From Candidatus Avimonas narfae (lineage in GTDB: Bacteria; Bacillota; Clostridia; Oscillospirales; Acutalibacteraceae), in NCBI GenBank assembly GCA_904395335.1, contig CAJFNR010000034.1, forward strand, positions 32,922 to 96,921: a stretch of DNA of 64,000 bases. The letters run 5' to 3'. This document shows, piece after piece, positions 35,102 to 43,809 of the stretch. The notes under the pieces are model-generated. The model was not told the origin of the DNA, searched no databases, and saw nothing but the letters and a program-made list of their open reading frames with translations. The translations under genes and the position numbers were made by a program. The number at the start of each line of letters is the position of its first letter. Positions within the stretch are counted from its first letter, which is position 1.

Positions 35102-35959
35102 ATGCTGGCATTTGAAAAATTGTGTACGCTGCTTGCCAAACAAAACGGAGTATATGCTGCGGCAGAATTTACAGACCATGGAGTAAGAGAAGAGACGTTT
35201 TTGCCCTCGGCAGGTGCGCATAATTGCTATTCCATTGCCAAATCCTTTACCTCCTGTGCCTTGGGGATCCTGGAGGGGGAAGGAAAATTGCGGGATACCG
35301 ACCGGTTGTTTTCCTATTTGGAGGCTCCTCATGACGAAAGATGGGATGAAGTCACTCTTCGGGACGTGTGCCTGCATAAAACCGGTACCCCTGCCGAAGC
35401 CAATATCGATATCGATGTCGAGGATTTCTGGGCGGAAGGAAAAACCGATTTCTTACAGTATGTTCTTTCCCAGCCGCTGTTATATGAGCCGGGGGAGGGG
35501 CCGTTTGTGTACAGCGATATGAATTATTACCTGCTTTCCCGTGTGGTTGAGCAGGTGACGGGAAGAACTACAGCAGCTTTTTTGCAGGAAAAGCTTTTCA
35601 ATCCCCTTCATTTTCGCGGGAATGCCTGGGGCACCTGCCCACAGGGGCATACACTGGGGGGAACAGGACTGTTTTTGCGTGCCCGCGATCTCGCTGCCTA
35701 TGGGTATATGCTGGCGTGCGGTGGGGTTTATGAGAGTCGCCGCCTTTTGCCTCAGGAGTGGATCGAAAAGGCAAAAGGGGCGCCAGGAACTTATGGCTAC
35801 GGTTTTTTTAACACCCCCGACAATTCCTATTTTGTGGCGGGAGGTATGTATGGACAAACGCTGTATGTTTTTCCTTCCACGCACAGCGCCGTGGCCATTC
35901 AAGGCCACGGGGTTCAAACGGAGGAAGTGGATCATACCATTGTTCCTCTGTATCTGTAA
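35102..35959 (+). CDS. Serine hydrolase, beta-lactamase/esterase family
   Basis: A 285-residue member of the class C beta-lactamase-like hydrolases (PF00144). Catalytic S-x-x-K is SIAK near residue 44 with CYSIAKSFTSCALG; the second motif is Y-S-D in FVYSDMNYYLL; a G-G-T-like GGTG loop follows. There is no signal peptide, so it is probably cytoplasmic and unlikely to be a secreted antibiotic-resistance enzyme; an esterase or peptidase role is likelier. ATG 35102 lacks a strong Shine-Dalgarno (GGAGG is about ten bases upstream). Single gene, ended by the hairpin at 36024. Confidence 0.85.
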   Translation: MLAFEKLCTLLAKQNGVYAAAEFTDHGVREETFLPSAGAHNCYSIAKSFTSCALGILEGEGKLRDTDRLFSYLEAPHDERWDEVTLRDVCLHKTGTPAEANIDIDVEDFWAEGKTDFLQYVLSQPLLYEPGEGPFVYSDMNYYLLSRVVEQVTGRTTAAFLQEKLFNPLHFRGNAWGTCPQGHTLGGTGLFLRARDLAAYGYMLACGGVYESRRLLPQEWIEKAKGAPGTYGYGFFNTPDNSYFVAGGMYGQTLYVFPSTHSAVAIQGHGVQTEEVDHTIVPLYL

Positions 35960-36023
35960 AAATTAAGGAAACAAAACCGATACTTGCTTAAACTGCGTCC
36001 CCATAAGGGAGTAATTGTATCTT

Positions 36024-36064
36024 GCAGGACAGCATGGCATTTTGCTATGTTGTCCTGCTTTTTT
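36024..36064 (+). terminator. Intrinsic terminator
   Basis: GCAGGACA (36024-36031) / TGTCCTGC (36051-36058) followed by TTTTTT. It marks the left edge of the AT-rich MerR/ABC island. Confidence 0.85.
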
Positions 36065-36148
36065 GCTGTTCCATGGGATATTTGCTATCTGCCTAGGTTC
36101 TTTCTGCAACACACAAGTTGTCCATCCCTTTCCCTTATGTCTTTCCTC

Positions 36149-36934
36149 TTATTTATCAACATAAACCTGTACTTCATAATTCCATTGTAAAATGCCTGAT
36201 ACAACAATGAGTTGTACCGTAAATTTCGGTTCTATGCCATATTTTGTTTGAGCTATGTGGATTAACTCGCGCAACATTGGCTCTCTATTTTCTTCAGTGC
36301 AGTTAGCGCATAGGTATTTTCCTTTTGGCAATATCTTTAATCCATCTATATTCACATAATGAATACAGACAGCAAAGAGCCTATTGATTCCGTTTTCAGT
36401 GTATATGCCTGCTAAATCCTCAAATTCAAACTGGTCTTTTAAGGCAGGAGTCACTTTATCATAGAAATGGTCGAGATAATTCCAAAGGTTGTCAAGCGTT
36501 GGCACTTCTAAGGTATCGGAAAGCAAAATAACACGCTCTGAAAAATCTCTGATAAAGGTGCTGCCGTTGGGAGTTTGTTGCATCTGCAATTTTCTTTCAT
36601 AGTCTGCTTTTGCCAACTGGATTTTGGCTTTACTGTATTGGAGTGCTGTTATTTTTTCATCAGCCCTTTTTTCTGCTTGCGCTAAAAAGTCCACAATTTT
36701 CTCAAGATCGTCATATTCTAAAACTTGTTTTATCTCCTGCAAAGGCAAGTCCATAAGCTGTAAAGCCCGTACCGTATTCAACCGAACAATGTCCTGTTCG
36801 GTATAATAACGATAATTGGTCCATTCGTCTTTTTTGCTCGGCTTCACTAATCCGATGCGGTCATAATGCCGCAGCGTTTCGCTTGTCGTATGGACAGCTT
36901 TAGCGGCTTCTCCAACTGAAAAATATTTCTTCAT
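36149..36934 (-). CDS. MerR family transcriptional regulator with GyrI-like effector domain
   Basis: A 261-residue MerR activator. Winged-helix N-terminus FSVGEAAKAVHTTSETLRHYDRIGLVKP, then NYRYYTEQDIVRL, a long coiled-coil dimerisation helix (about residues 70-120) and a C-terminal domain resembling GyrI-like ligand-binding modules with a CANC cysteine pair. It diverges from the ABC genes across a MerR-type promoter with a 19-base spacer, so it almost certainly controls them. ATG 36934 follows GGGAG. Base composition and codons are clearly more AT-rich than in the flanking chromosome. Confidence 0.9.
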   Translation of the reverse strand: MKKYFSVGEAAKAVHTTSETLRHYDRIGLVKPSKKDEWTNYRYYTEQDIVRLNTVRALQLMDLPLQEIKQVLEYDDLEKIVDFLAQAEKRADEKITALQYSKAKIQLAKADYERKLQMQQTPNGSTFIRDFSERVILLSDTLEVPTLDNLWNYLDHFYDKVTPALKDQFEFEDLAGIYTENGINRLFAVCIHYVNIDGLKILPKGKYLCANCTEENREPMLRELIHIAQTKYGIEPKFTVQLIVVSGILQWNYEVQVYVDK

Positions 36935-36949
36935 TTCTATTTTCTCCCA

Positions 36950-36980
36950 TTGACTTTTGTGTTACACAAAGGTTTATCAT
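36950..36980 (+). promoter_or_regulatory. MerR-type promoter/operator
   Basis: TTGACT (36950-36955), a 19-base spacer, TATCAT (36975-36980). The long spacer contains a dyad CTTTTGTG-TTA-CACAAAGG. Overlong spacers with a central dyad are the hallmark of promoters that MerR proteins activate by DNA distortion. Confidence 0.85.
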
Positions 36981-37045
36981 TCATTTTAGCACAGGGTATT
37001 GCGAAAAGCAATGGACATTCAATGATGTTTAGGAGGAATGGCTGC

Positions 37046-37897
37046 ATGATTGAACTCAAACAAGTAACAAAGCAGTATGGGCAAGCCACCGTACTAAAAA
37101 ACATTACTTTGTCGATTGATGAACCGGGCATTTATTGCTTGCTTGGCAGAAATGGCGCAGGCAAAACAACGCTTCTTAAATCCATTGCCGGGTATCAAAA
37201 CATTACACAAGGCACGATTGAAGTTGACGGTAAGATAATTACAACATCCACGCTGGATACAGGCGTTAGCTATATTGAAAACTTTGCAAAGCATTTTAAT
37301 CTTCCGGTACGGAAACTGCTGCGGATTGCTTCCGAAGTAAACCCCAACTATGATGATGACTTTGCTTCGGAAATGATGGAGCGTTTTGAGTTGGACGGAA
37401 AAAAGAAGTTCCATCACCTTTCTCTCGGTATGAAGACGATGGTTTCAACCATTATCTGTTTGGCCAGTAATAAAGAGGTCATTCTTTTAGACGAACCTGT
37501 CCTCGGCTTCGACGCCATTATGCGTGTGGAGTTTTACGATATGCTGACAGGGAGTTTTCAGAAACATCCTCGGATTATTATCGTATCCACCCACATCATT
37601 GAAGAAATCGCCAAGGCGATTCAAAAACTGATCATTATCGACAAAGGAAACGTCCGTTTTTTTGATACATTACAATCGGTTGAAGCAAAAGCATTTTGTA
37701 TCAGCGGAATGCAAAAAGACGTGGAGGCTGCAACCCGAAACCTGAATATTATCGGTCAAGATACTGTTGGAGGTCTTATAACTCGTTATATCTTTGACGC
37801 CCCACCGGAACAAACTGCTTCATTGGAAATTCATCCACTGTCTTTACAGGATTTCTTTATTCAATTGGTGGGACATAAGGGAGGTATAAAAAGGTGA
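37046..37897 (+). CDS. ABC transporter ATPase
   Basis: A 283-residue ATP-binding subunit. Walker A GRNGAGKTT, signature variant HLSLGMKTM, Walker B EVILLDEPVLGFD, switch histidine in VSTHII. The D-loop and signature variants are typical of drug or lantibiotic exporter ATPases. ATG 37046 follows AGGAGG. The upstream frame from 36950 runs through the promoter and is ignored. It is translationally coupled to the permease by a GTGA overlap. Confidence 0.93.
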   Translation: MIELKQVTKQYGQATVLKNITLSIDEPGIYCLLGRNGAGKTTLLKSIAGYQNITQGTIEVDGKIITTSTLDTGVSYIENFAKHFNLPVRKLLRIASEVNPNYDDDFASEMMERFELDGKKKFHHLSLGMKTMVSTIICLASNKEVILLDEPVLGFDAIMRVEFYDMLTGSFQKHPRIIIVSTHIIEEIAKAIQKLIIIDKGNVRFFDTLQSVEAKAFCISGMQKDVEAATRNLNIIGQDTVGGLITRYIFDAPPEQTASLEIHPLSLQDFFIQLVGHKGGIKR

Positions 37898-38541
37898 AAG
37901 CTATTTTTGCGATCGTAAAGCGATTGATTGCCAGCAATACAATCAGTTTCATTATTACGGCTCTTGTAGTACTTTGTGCCACCTCTTCAGGTGATGTTGT
38001 TTTAAGCAATGGAAATTATACGTGGCTGCTTGCTGTCTTAACCCCATTCTTTTTTGTGTTTTATGATTTCAAAAAGTTAATGCATTTGGGCACGAGCAAA
38101 AAAGATTACTTTATCGGTTGTCTAATCTGCTATGGGTTCTTGGCGTTTTGCATTTCCCTTGTCAATACAGTCATACATCTATTGATTGACCCCCTGTATT
38201 CAGCGCAAACAGTTATCAATATGATGGACGTGTGTAAATGGACGAAAAACGGGATTGTCGTCGCAGGATTACAGCAAATGTTCTTTTTGCTGCTTGTTAT
38301 GATTTTCCTTCATGTGCTGTTATCTATGCAGTCACATTGGTATGGGTGGCTAACCGACGCAGTATTCGTTGCCATAATTTGTGTTTTTACACCGTTTGCA
38401 CCATTGCGCGCTATCTTGGCTGGATTTTTTCAGATTATCATGCTTAACGGCAATGCGGTCTTGCACATTTGCATTTGTCTGTTACTAAGCGCGTCATTAT
38501 CTCTTGGAGGACTTATGGTCTTAAAAAGAAAAACTTTATAG
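37894..38541 (+). CDS. ABC exporter permease subunit
   Basis: A 215-residue hydrophobic protein with about six membrane segments and little else conserved; it is the membrane partner of the preceding ATPase. GTG 37894 overlaps the ATPase stop by four bases. The motif DFKKLMHLGTSKKDYFIG in the first cytoplasmic loop resembles a coupling helix. The substrate is unknown; a MerR regulator and an exporter of this kind suggest export of a toxic or signalling compound. Confidence 0.82.
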   Translation: MKAIFAIVKRLIASNTISFIITALVVLCATSSGDVVLSNGNYTWLLAVLTPFFFVFYDFKKLMHLGTSKKDYFIGCLICYGFLAFCISLVNTVIHLLIDPLYSAQTVINMMDVCKWTKNGIVVAGLQQMFFLLLVMIFLHVLLSMQSHWYGWLTDAVFVAIICVFTPFAPLRAILAGFFQIIMLNGNAVLHICICLLLSASLSLGGLMVLKRKTL

Positions 38542-38555
38542 ACAGAGGGATGGCC

Positions 38556-39005
38556 ATGATTCGGATAAAGGCAGTTGATGCACAAAATATATTAGACGTG
38601 TGCGATTTGACAACAATTCAAGATAGCATTGGCACGACAAGGGAGGCACATTTTTGCTGCAACGCCGTTTCCATAGCGGAAACCAAATACAATTCCGAAA
38701 TGTACCCCAATGCAATCTATAACAACACGGTGCTCATTGGTTTTTTTATGTATCAGCGTGCAGAAAATCAAGCCGATACGGCAACCATTTGCCGCTTTAT
38801 GATAGATGATAGATTTCAACACAAAGGTCTTGAGAAAAAAGCCTTAGAGCATATTTTGAGAGGTTTAAAAATTCAAGGCGTTAAAAAAGTATTGTTAACA
38901 ATCGATAACGCTAATGAAAATGCGAAGGAGCTATATCTTTCTTTCGGCTTTCAATTTACCGGGAAGTTTGATAAAGCCGGGCATTCCTACGAATTAAAGC
39001 TGTAA
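38556..39005 (+). CDS. GNAT family N-acetyltransferase
   Basis: A 149-residue acetyltransferase of the SpeG/BltD-like GNAT type. The acetyl-CoA binding region is DDRFQHKGLEKKALEHIL (a degenerate R/Q-x-x-G-x-G/A), followed by the ENAKELYLSFGFQFTG motif typical of the family. ATG 38556 is placed six bases after GAGGG; ATG 38550 is an alternative. It is the fourth gene after the MerR-type promoter and is AT-rich like its neighbours. The substrate is unknown; polyamines or small amines are possible. Confidence 0.85.
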   Translation: MIRIKAVDAQNILDVCDLTTIQDSIGTTREAHFCCNAVSIAETKYNSEMYPNAIYNNTVLIGFFMYQRAENQADTATICRFMIDDRFQHKGLEKKALEHILRGLKIQGVKKVLLTIDNANENAKELYLSFGFQFTGKFDKAGHSYELKL

Positions 39006-39034
39006 ATCCAATCTGCTGAATATGGAGGAGTAAA

Positions 39035-39705
39035 ATGAAAAAAAGAATTTCACTTGCATTGTGTCTTGTGCTGGGCAGTCTTGTCTTGGGGGGCTGCTCA
39101 AACAGCAGCGAACCGTTTGAGGAAAAAAGCTATACGCCGGATACACAGATCAATGAAATCAATCTTGATGTACGAGATAGAGAAATTGAGGTGTCGTTGT
39201 CCGAGGACGAACAAATCCACATACAATATTTTGAAAATAGTAAAGAGCATTACGATATTTCCGTTTCCGACGGAAATGTATTGACTATGGTAAGTGTAGG
39301 CAATAAAGAGTGGATGGATTATATTGGGGGAAAGCCCTCTGCCGAAGATCGGAAATATTACTGCAGATACCGGACGCACTTTTAGACACTCTTATATTGT
39401 CTACGACTAACGAAGATATAACCCTTCCAGCAGTGGCTATAAAAGAAAGTATCAGCCTTACCTCTAACGGAGGAGACATTGCCTTTGGAAATTTAGATGT
39501 CGGAAACGCCCTATGCCTAACGGTTAAAAACGGGGACATTTCAGGAACGGTTATCGGAGGTTATGATGATTTTGCCATTCAATCCGAAATCAAAAAAGGC
39601 GGGAGTAATCTGCCGGACAATAAAGATAGCGGAGAAAAAACGCTAAAGGTATCCAGCAATAACGGCGATGTCAATATTGAATTTCTAAAAGGCGCAAATG
39701 GATAA
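39035..39705 (+). pseudogene. Frameshifted DUF4097-like lipoprotein
   Basis: The first 39035-39355 encodes a lipoprotein signal (MKKRISLALCLVLGSLVLGGC, lipobox Cys21) and the start of a beta-helical DUF4097-like domain, then runs into a stop at 39385. The rest of the domain continues in the +1-shifted frame to 39705 (LLQIPDALLDTLILSTTNED, SNGGDIAFGNLDVGNA). One missing base in the GGAAATATTA run at 39351-39360 explains both pieces: adding an A would give DRKILLQIP. It may be a true pseudogene or a sequencing error. Last gene of the MerR-ABC island. Confidence 0.85.
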
Positions 39706-39746
39706 ACCGCTTGCGCCCTCAAAAATGATTTTTTATCAGAGTAGAG

Positions 39747-39785
39747 AAAGCGGGCAAGAAACCGTTAGGCTTCTTGCCCGCTTTT
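39747..39785. terminator. Terminator at the right edge of the AT-rich island
   Basis: AAAGCGGGCAAGAA (39747-39760) / TTCTTGCCCGCTTTT (39771-39785), usable from both sides: for the lipoprotein and for the convergent GNAT gene. Confidence 0.85.
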
Positions 39786-39835
39786 CATCGCACCTGTTGG
39801 CCATCGGTGGTTGGGTTTTCCAAAGTTAAGTACGA

Positions 39836-40285
39836 TCACTTTTCCTTCGGGCATTCGCGAACCATTTGCCGGTAATCCAAAGGGACATAGCCGAAGCGCT
39901 GGTACAAACGTATGGCACCTTTATTTTCCTCTTCTACCTCCAGACGGAAACGGGCGGCATCGCGGTAGGTGTTTTCCAGTTCCTGCAGCAGTTGGCTTCC
40001 CAGTCCGTGCCCGCGAAAAGCTTCACGGACGTAGGCTTCTTCCAACCAGACGACGAGGCCTCCGACCTCATTGGACCAGCTCTTGGCCGTCAGGGCGTAT
40101 CCGGCAGGCTGGCCTTCCCAGTCCAGCAGATAGCAGTCCACATAGGGACTGCCGCTGAGTGCCTCGCGAATAGTGGCGTCGAAATAGCTTTCAGGAACCG
40201 GATGCAGCACGGCAGGGGAGGAATAGAATTCCATCATCATTTTCCGTATCAATGTGGCGTCGGAATCGGTTATTTTACGAAACAA
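39836..40285 (-). CDS. GNAT family N-acetyltransferase
   Basis: A GNAT enzyme of about 149 residues. Acetyl-CoA motif REAFRGHGLGSQLLQELE and the C-terminal NKGAIRLYQRFGYVPLDYRQM are clear. The start is uncertain: AGGAG lies directly against ATG 40294, while TTG 40285 is nine bases from it, so TTG is preferred. The gene overlaps the end of the upstream membrane-protein gene, implying cotranscription. The aromatic-rich C-terminus suggests a small-molecule amine substrate, otherwise unknown. Confidence 0.85.
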   Translation of the reverse strand: MFRKITDSDATLIRKMMMEFYSSPAVLHPVPESYFDATIREALSGSPYVDCYLLDWEGQPAGYALTAKSWSNEVGGLVVWLEEAYVREAFRGHGLGSQLLQELENTYRDAARFRLEVEEENKGAIRLYQRFGYVPLDYRQMVRECPKEK

Positions 40286-41093
40286 GCGAATCATCTCCTT
40301 GGTTTTGCGGGCTACCGCCCTCCTCCGGCGTCTGGGGCACCGCTTCTGGGGAATTGTGTCCGGCGGAGGAACGGAGATTTTTCCTTTTCAAAAGCAGGGA
40401 ATATATTTTCATTCCGGCCAAGCTCACAAGGCCGGTTACAGCAAAAATCAGAACGGCCATTCCGTAATTCTGGTTACTGATCACATCGCCCCCTATGGTG
40501 GAGGACACCACCGAAGGAACGCGGGCAATGGTGCTGATTACCAGAAATTCCGACAGGCGGATGCGTGTCAGACCGACGAAGTACGTTAGGACGTCTTTGG
40601 GGGTTCCCGGAATGAAAAACAGCAGAAAAATCAAGCGCTTCAGCTTTTGTTCGCTGTTGATAAAGCGAAGCTGGTCGATTTTTTCCCGGGAGACAAACAT
40701 CTCCACCAGCTTGATGCCGAAAAGCCGGGTGAGCAGAAAAACAAGGCAGGATGCAGCGGCGGCTCCCGCCACGCAAAGGAGGGTGCCTTCCACGGCTCCA
40801 AAGGCGTATCCTGCCCCCACTTCTACCAGTTCGCCGGGAATGAAGGCGACCACCACCTGCAGGAATTGCAGGCCGAGGAGCACCAGGCGTCCCCGCCAGC
40901 CGTAGGAATCGATGTATTCCTTGAAGTGCTCAGGTGAATCAGCGTACTGGAGGATGTTCCGGCTGACAAAAACCGTCAGCCAGATGGCTAATCCCAGCAC
41001 CACGGCCAGGGAACACAGGCCGTAAATCCTTCTCCGGCGGAGCCGGTTCTTTTTCTCCTGATGTGTTTCCTGATTCGATAAGGGCTTGGCCAT
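40275..41093 (-). CDS. TVP38/TMEM64 (VTT/DedA-like) membrane protein
   Basis: A 272-residue integral membrane protein with a VTT domain: the re-entrant segment FIPGELVEVGAGYAFGAVEG, the LTRLFGIKLVEMF loop and FFIPGTPKDVLTYFVGLT are typical. The group is linked to lipid scrambling or transport and membrane-potential maintenance. ATG 41093 has GGAG upstream; the frame upstream of it to 41147 is not needed. A Lys/Arg-rich N-terminus precedes the first helix at about residue 25, and the Pro/Ser-rich tail is cytoplasmic. Confidence 0.9.
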   Translation of the reverse strand: MAKPLSNQETHQEKKNRLRRRRIYGLCSLAVVLGLAIWLTVFVSRNILQYADSPEHFKEYIDSYGWRGRLVLLGLQFLQVVVAFIPGELVEVGAGYAFGAVEGTLLCVAGAAAASCLVFLLTRLFGIKLVEMFVSREKIDQLRFINSEQKLKRLIFLLFFIPGTPKDVLTYFVGLTRIRLSEFLVISTIARVPSVVSSTIGGDVISNQNYGMAVLIFAVTGLVSLAGMKIYSLLLKRKNLRSSAGHNSPEAVPQTPEEGGSPQNQGDDSLVS

Positions 41094-41238
41094 AATCGCT
41101 CCACTTCTTTTCATACGGAACCTCCCGCTTTGCTCGGGCAAAGCCAATCTCTCTATAGGTTCAGTATAAGTCGAAGAATGAAAATCATACGAAGAAAAAT
41201 CTTAAAATCCTCTTATGGTTTGCCGAAAAATCGGAAAA

Positions 41239-41268
41239 GCCGCGGAAAAGAGCAACATTTCCCGCGGC
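41239..41268 (-). terminator. Terminator of galK-galT
   Basis: GCCGCGGAAA / TTTCCCGCGGC with one bulge, bracketed by ATCGG/CCGAT; a T-run (GATTTTTC) follows on the minus strand. Confidence 0.7.
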
Positions 41269-41281
41269 CGACCGATTCTGT

Positions 41282-42250
41282 TTATTTTTTCAAAAACCGT
41301 TGGTATGCGGCGCGGAGTTCTTCGGCGGTTTCCTCGGGACAAGTGGGATTGCAGTGCGCCCAGGCCCCTGTTTCACTGGAAGCATTGTATTTGATTTTAT
41401 CCGCGCTGCGCATCGGCGGATAAAACGCAATATGGAAATGGAAAAAGTCTGAGGTATCAGGGCCGTTGACCGGCTCATTATACAGGCACATCATATACGG
41501 GAATTTATATCCGAACAAGCTATCCAGCATACCGGTGGTGTTTTTCAGCGTTTCCGCCAGGGCAAGACGCTCTTCTTCGTTCAATTGGGATATGTTGGAT
41601 CTGTGCTGGTTGCTGATGATATAGACGCCGTAGGGATATTCCGTGAAGAAGGGGAGAAAAACAGTGAAATGTGCATTCTGGAAAATGATCCTTTTTTGAA
41701 AGGCGACCTCCTGTTCCCGCATCTCGCAGAAGAGGCAGCGGCCCTTTTCCCGATAATATTTTCCAGCGTTTTCCACTTCCAGCTCCAGCTTTTTGGGCAG
41801 GAAGGGATAGGCGTAAATCTGACCATGTGGATGGGGCATGGTCACCCCAACCACTTCGCCGCGGTTTTCAAAAATAAAAACGTATTTGATTTTTTCATCC
41901 CTGCTGAGCTCCTGGTACCGCTCCACCCAAAGATCCACCAGCTTGCGGATGTGCTCCACCGGAAGCTCCGGAAGGGTGATGGTGTGCTCGGGGGAATAGA
42001 GGATGACCTCGCATTTGCCGTAGGCGGGGGCCGTTTCAAAAAATTCGTTGGCTACCGGGTCGGGCTCCGGAGGGGTTTGTGAAAGCGCAGGGAAATCGTT
42101 GTCGTATTTCAGGACATCGTAGTGATCCGGCACCCTGCCCGATCCGGGGCAAAAGGGACAGAAATCCTTGGGCATCTGCGGACGGGCCTGCCGATTGGAG
42201 GCGATCATGATCCAATCGTTGGTCAACGGATGTTTTCTGAGCTCAGCCAT
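41282..42250 (-). CDS. galT: Galactose-1-phosphate uridylyltransferase
   Basis: GalT exchanges UDP between glucose-1-phosphate and galactose-1-phosphate in the Leloir pathway. 322 residues, class I form: zinc ligands C31-P-F-C34, catalytic H140-P-H142-G-Q144 (H142 carries the UMP), then CLFCEM and the FHFHIAFYPP C-terminal motif. Somewhat shorter than the E. coli enzyme (348) but of normal length for clostridial homologues. It is downstream of galK with a 44-base gap. No galE lies nearby. Confidence 0.95.
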   Translation of the reverse strand: MAELRKHPLTNDWIMIASNRQARPQMPKDFCPFCPGSGRVPDHYDVLKYDNDFPALSQTPPEPDPVANEFFETAPAYGKCEVILYSPEHTITLPELPVEHIRKLVDLWVERYQELSRDEKIKYVFIFENRGEVVGVTMPHPHGQIYAYPFLPKKLELEVENAGKYYREKGRCLFCEMREQEVAFQKRIIFQNAHFTVFLPFFTEYPYGVYIISNQHRSNISQLNEEERLALAETLKNTTGMLDSLFGYKFPYMMCLYNEPVNGPDTSDFFHFHIAFYPPMRSADKIKYNASSETGAWAHCNPTCPEETAEELRAAYQRFLKK

Positions 42251-42294
42251 GCAAAACCAACCTTTCTTAAGCTCACGCGATTTACGATTAACAA

Positions 42295-43599
42295 TTAGGC
42301 ATCCAGCTCCCGGAGCTTTTGTTCCAGTGAGATACCGCCCCAGGGGCGGATAGACAGGTCATAGCAACTCCCTTCGCCAAAGACCTGCTCCATCGCCGCC
42401 CGGAAGGCGTCAATTTTTTCCGCAGGGACAAAATTCTGTGTGGTACCGCCGAAACCGCCGCCGTGAACGCGCCACGCGCCGCAGTCCCTAAGCTGGGACT
42501 GCGCGATGCACAGGGCTAGGGAAAGGCCCTGGAAACGCACGTCAGAAGTGGTATATACATTCTGGAGATATTCAAAGGAGGAGTGACCGGATTCGATCAC
42601 CAGCCGTTTGAAGGCGTCGAAATCGCCGGATTCCAATGCCGCCACCTGCTGTTCCACCCGGCTGTTTTCACTGAAAAAGTGAAGGGCGCGCAGGACAGCG
42701 CGGTCGCCGTGGGAGCGGCGCAGGCTATCGATATGCTCCAGAACTTGGTTGACGCTGATCTCCCGCAGGTAATCGGCCCCAAAAAAACGGGCGATGGCCT
42801 TCATCTCTTCCGGAACGCTGGCGTATTCATGGGTGAGATCCGCGTGGTTTCCTCCGGTATCCACGATACAGAGGTGGTACCCGCTGGAAGTGAAGTCCGT
42901 ATGGACGGAACGGATAGCGGGATTCTCCACATCCTGAAAATCGATGGTGATGATACCGCCCACCGAAGAGGCCATCTGGTCCATCAGCCCGCTGGGTTTG
43001 CCGAAATACACATTTTCCGCATATTGTGCCGCCTTGGCAATCTCCACCGCACTGATTTCCCCCTGATTGTACAGATGGTTCAGAATGGTGCCGGTCAGCA
43101 CCTCAAAAGCGGCGGAGGAGGAAAGACCGGAGCCCTTGAGTACATCGGAAGTAGTGTAGGCATCGAAGCCGCCGAAAGCGTATCCCTCCTGCTGGAACCG
43201 GGAAACCATGCCGCGGATCAGCGAAGCCGAATGATTGGCTTCCTCATCCACCGGATCCAGTGCTCCGCAATCGATCACATCCATAGGATATCCCTTGGAT
43301 TGAATACGGATCCGGTTTTCAGCAGAATAGGCAGCTACCGCAATCACGTCCAGATTGACGCTGCCGGCCAGGACACGGCCGTGATTGTGATCGGTATGGT
43401 TGCCGCCGATTTCGGTGCGTCCCGGAGCGGAAAACAGATACAGGTCATCGTCTCTGCCGAAAGTGGCGACAAAAGCGGATATGGCTTCTGTATACCGTTT
43501 TCGCTGGCGGGCAACGCTGTCCGCGCCGTAAAGCCGGGTGAAAAGCCGGTCGTATTCACCGGCTGCTATACGTGCCGTGAGCTGTGCGGCCGTGTTCAT
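42295..43599 (-). CDS. galK: Galactokinase
   Basis: GalK phosphorylates galactose with ATP. 434 residues, of the GHMP superfamily: signature GRTEIGGNHTDHNHG (residues 60-74), ATP loop GSGLSSSAAFE (156-165), and the C-terminal GGGFGGTTQNFV. ATG 43599 has AAAGGA nine bases upstream; the longer frame to 43731 includes the promoter region. First gene of galK-galT, divergent from an AraC regulator that is the likely controller. The catalytic Asp is likely in CIVDTGG-type context (DTGGNHADLT). Confidence 0.95.
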   Translation of the reverse strand: MNTAAQLTARIAAGEYDRLFTRLYGADSVARQRKRYTEAISAFVATFGRDDDLYLFSAPGRTEIGGNHTDHNHGRVLAGSVNLDVIAVAAYSAENRIRIQSKGYPMDVIDCGALDPVDEEANHSASLIRGMVSRFQQEGYAFGGFDAYTTSDVLKGSGLSSSAAFEVLTGTILNHLYNQGEISAVEIAKAAQYAENVYFGKPSGLMDQMASSVGGIITIDFQDVENPAIRSVHTDFTSSGYHLCIVDTGGNHADLTHEYASVPEEMKAIARFFGADYLREISVNQVLEHIDSLRRSHGDRAVLRALHFFSENSRVEQQVAALESGDFDAFKRLVIESGHSSFEYLQNVYTTSDVRFQGLSLALCIAQSQLRDCGAWRVHGGGFGGTTQNFVPAEKIDAFRAAMEQVFGEGSCYDLSIRPWGGISLEQKLRELDA

Positions 43600-43736
43600 A
43601 GATTCTCGTCCTTTCTGCTGTGGGCTCGACGCCCCGGCGTACAGGAAAGCATGCTCCTGCGCCGAGGATAGACTTGTTCTATTACCTATTGTATAGAAAG
43701 GTGTGGGGGAAGCAATCCTTGAATTTGTCATTTATA

Positions 43737-43765
43737 TGGACAATTGTTGCAATATCGAGTACAAT
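43737..43765 (+). promoter_or_regulatory. Promoter of the AraC-type regulator
   Basis: TGGACA (43737-43742), 17 bases, TACAAT (43760-43765). On the minus strand a weaker TTGCTT-16-TACAAT pair near 43690-43720 may serve galK, so the regulator and the gal genes share a divergent control region. Confidence 0.65.
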
Positions 43766-43809
43766 ATAAAAGAAAAGACGAAAAAGAAACGAGGAAGGAG
43801 GCGAGCAGG

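Noticed and set aside
35102..35959. Antibiotic-resistance beta-lactamase
   Set aside because: S-x-x-K and Y-S-x motifs are present but there is no secretion signal, and the wider serine-hydrolase family is mostly esterases.
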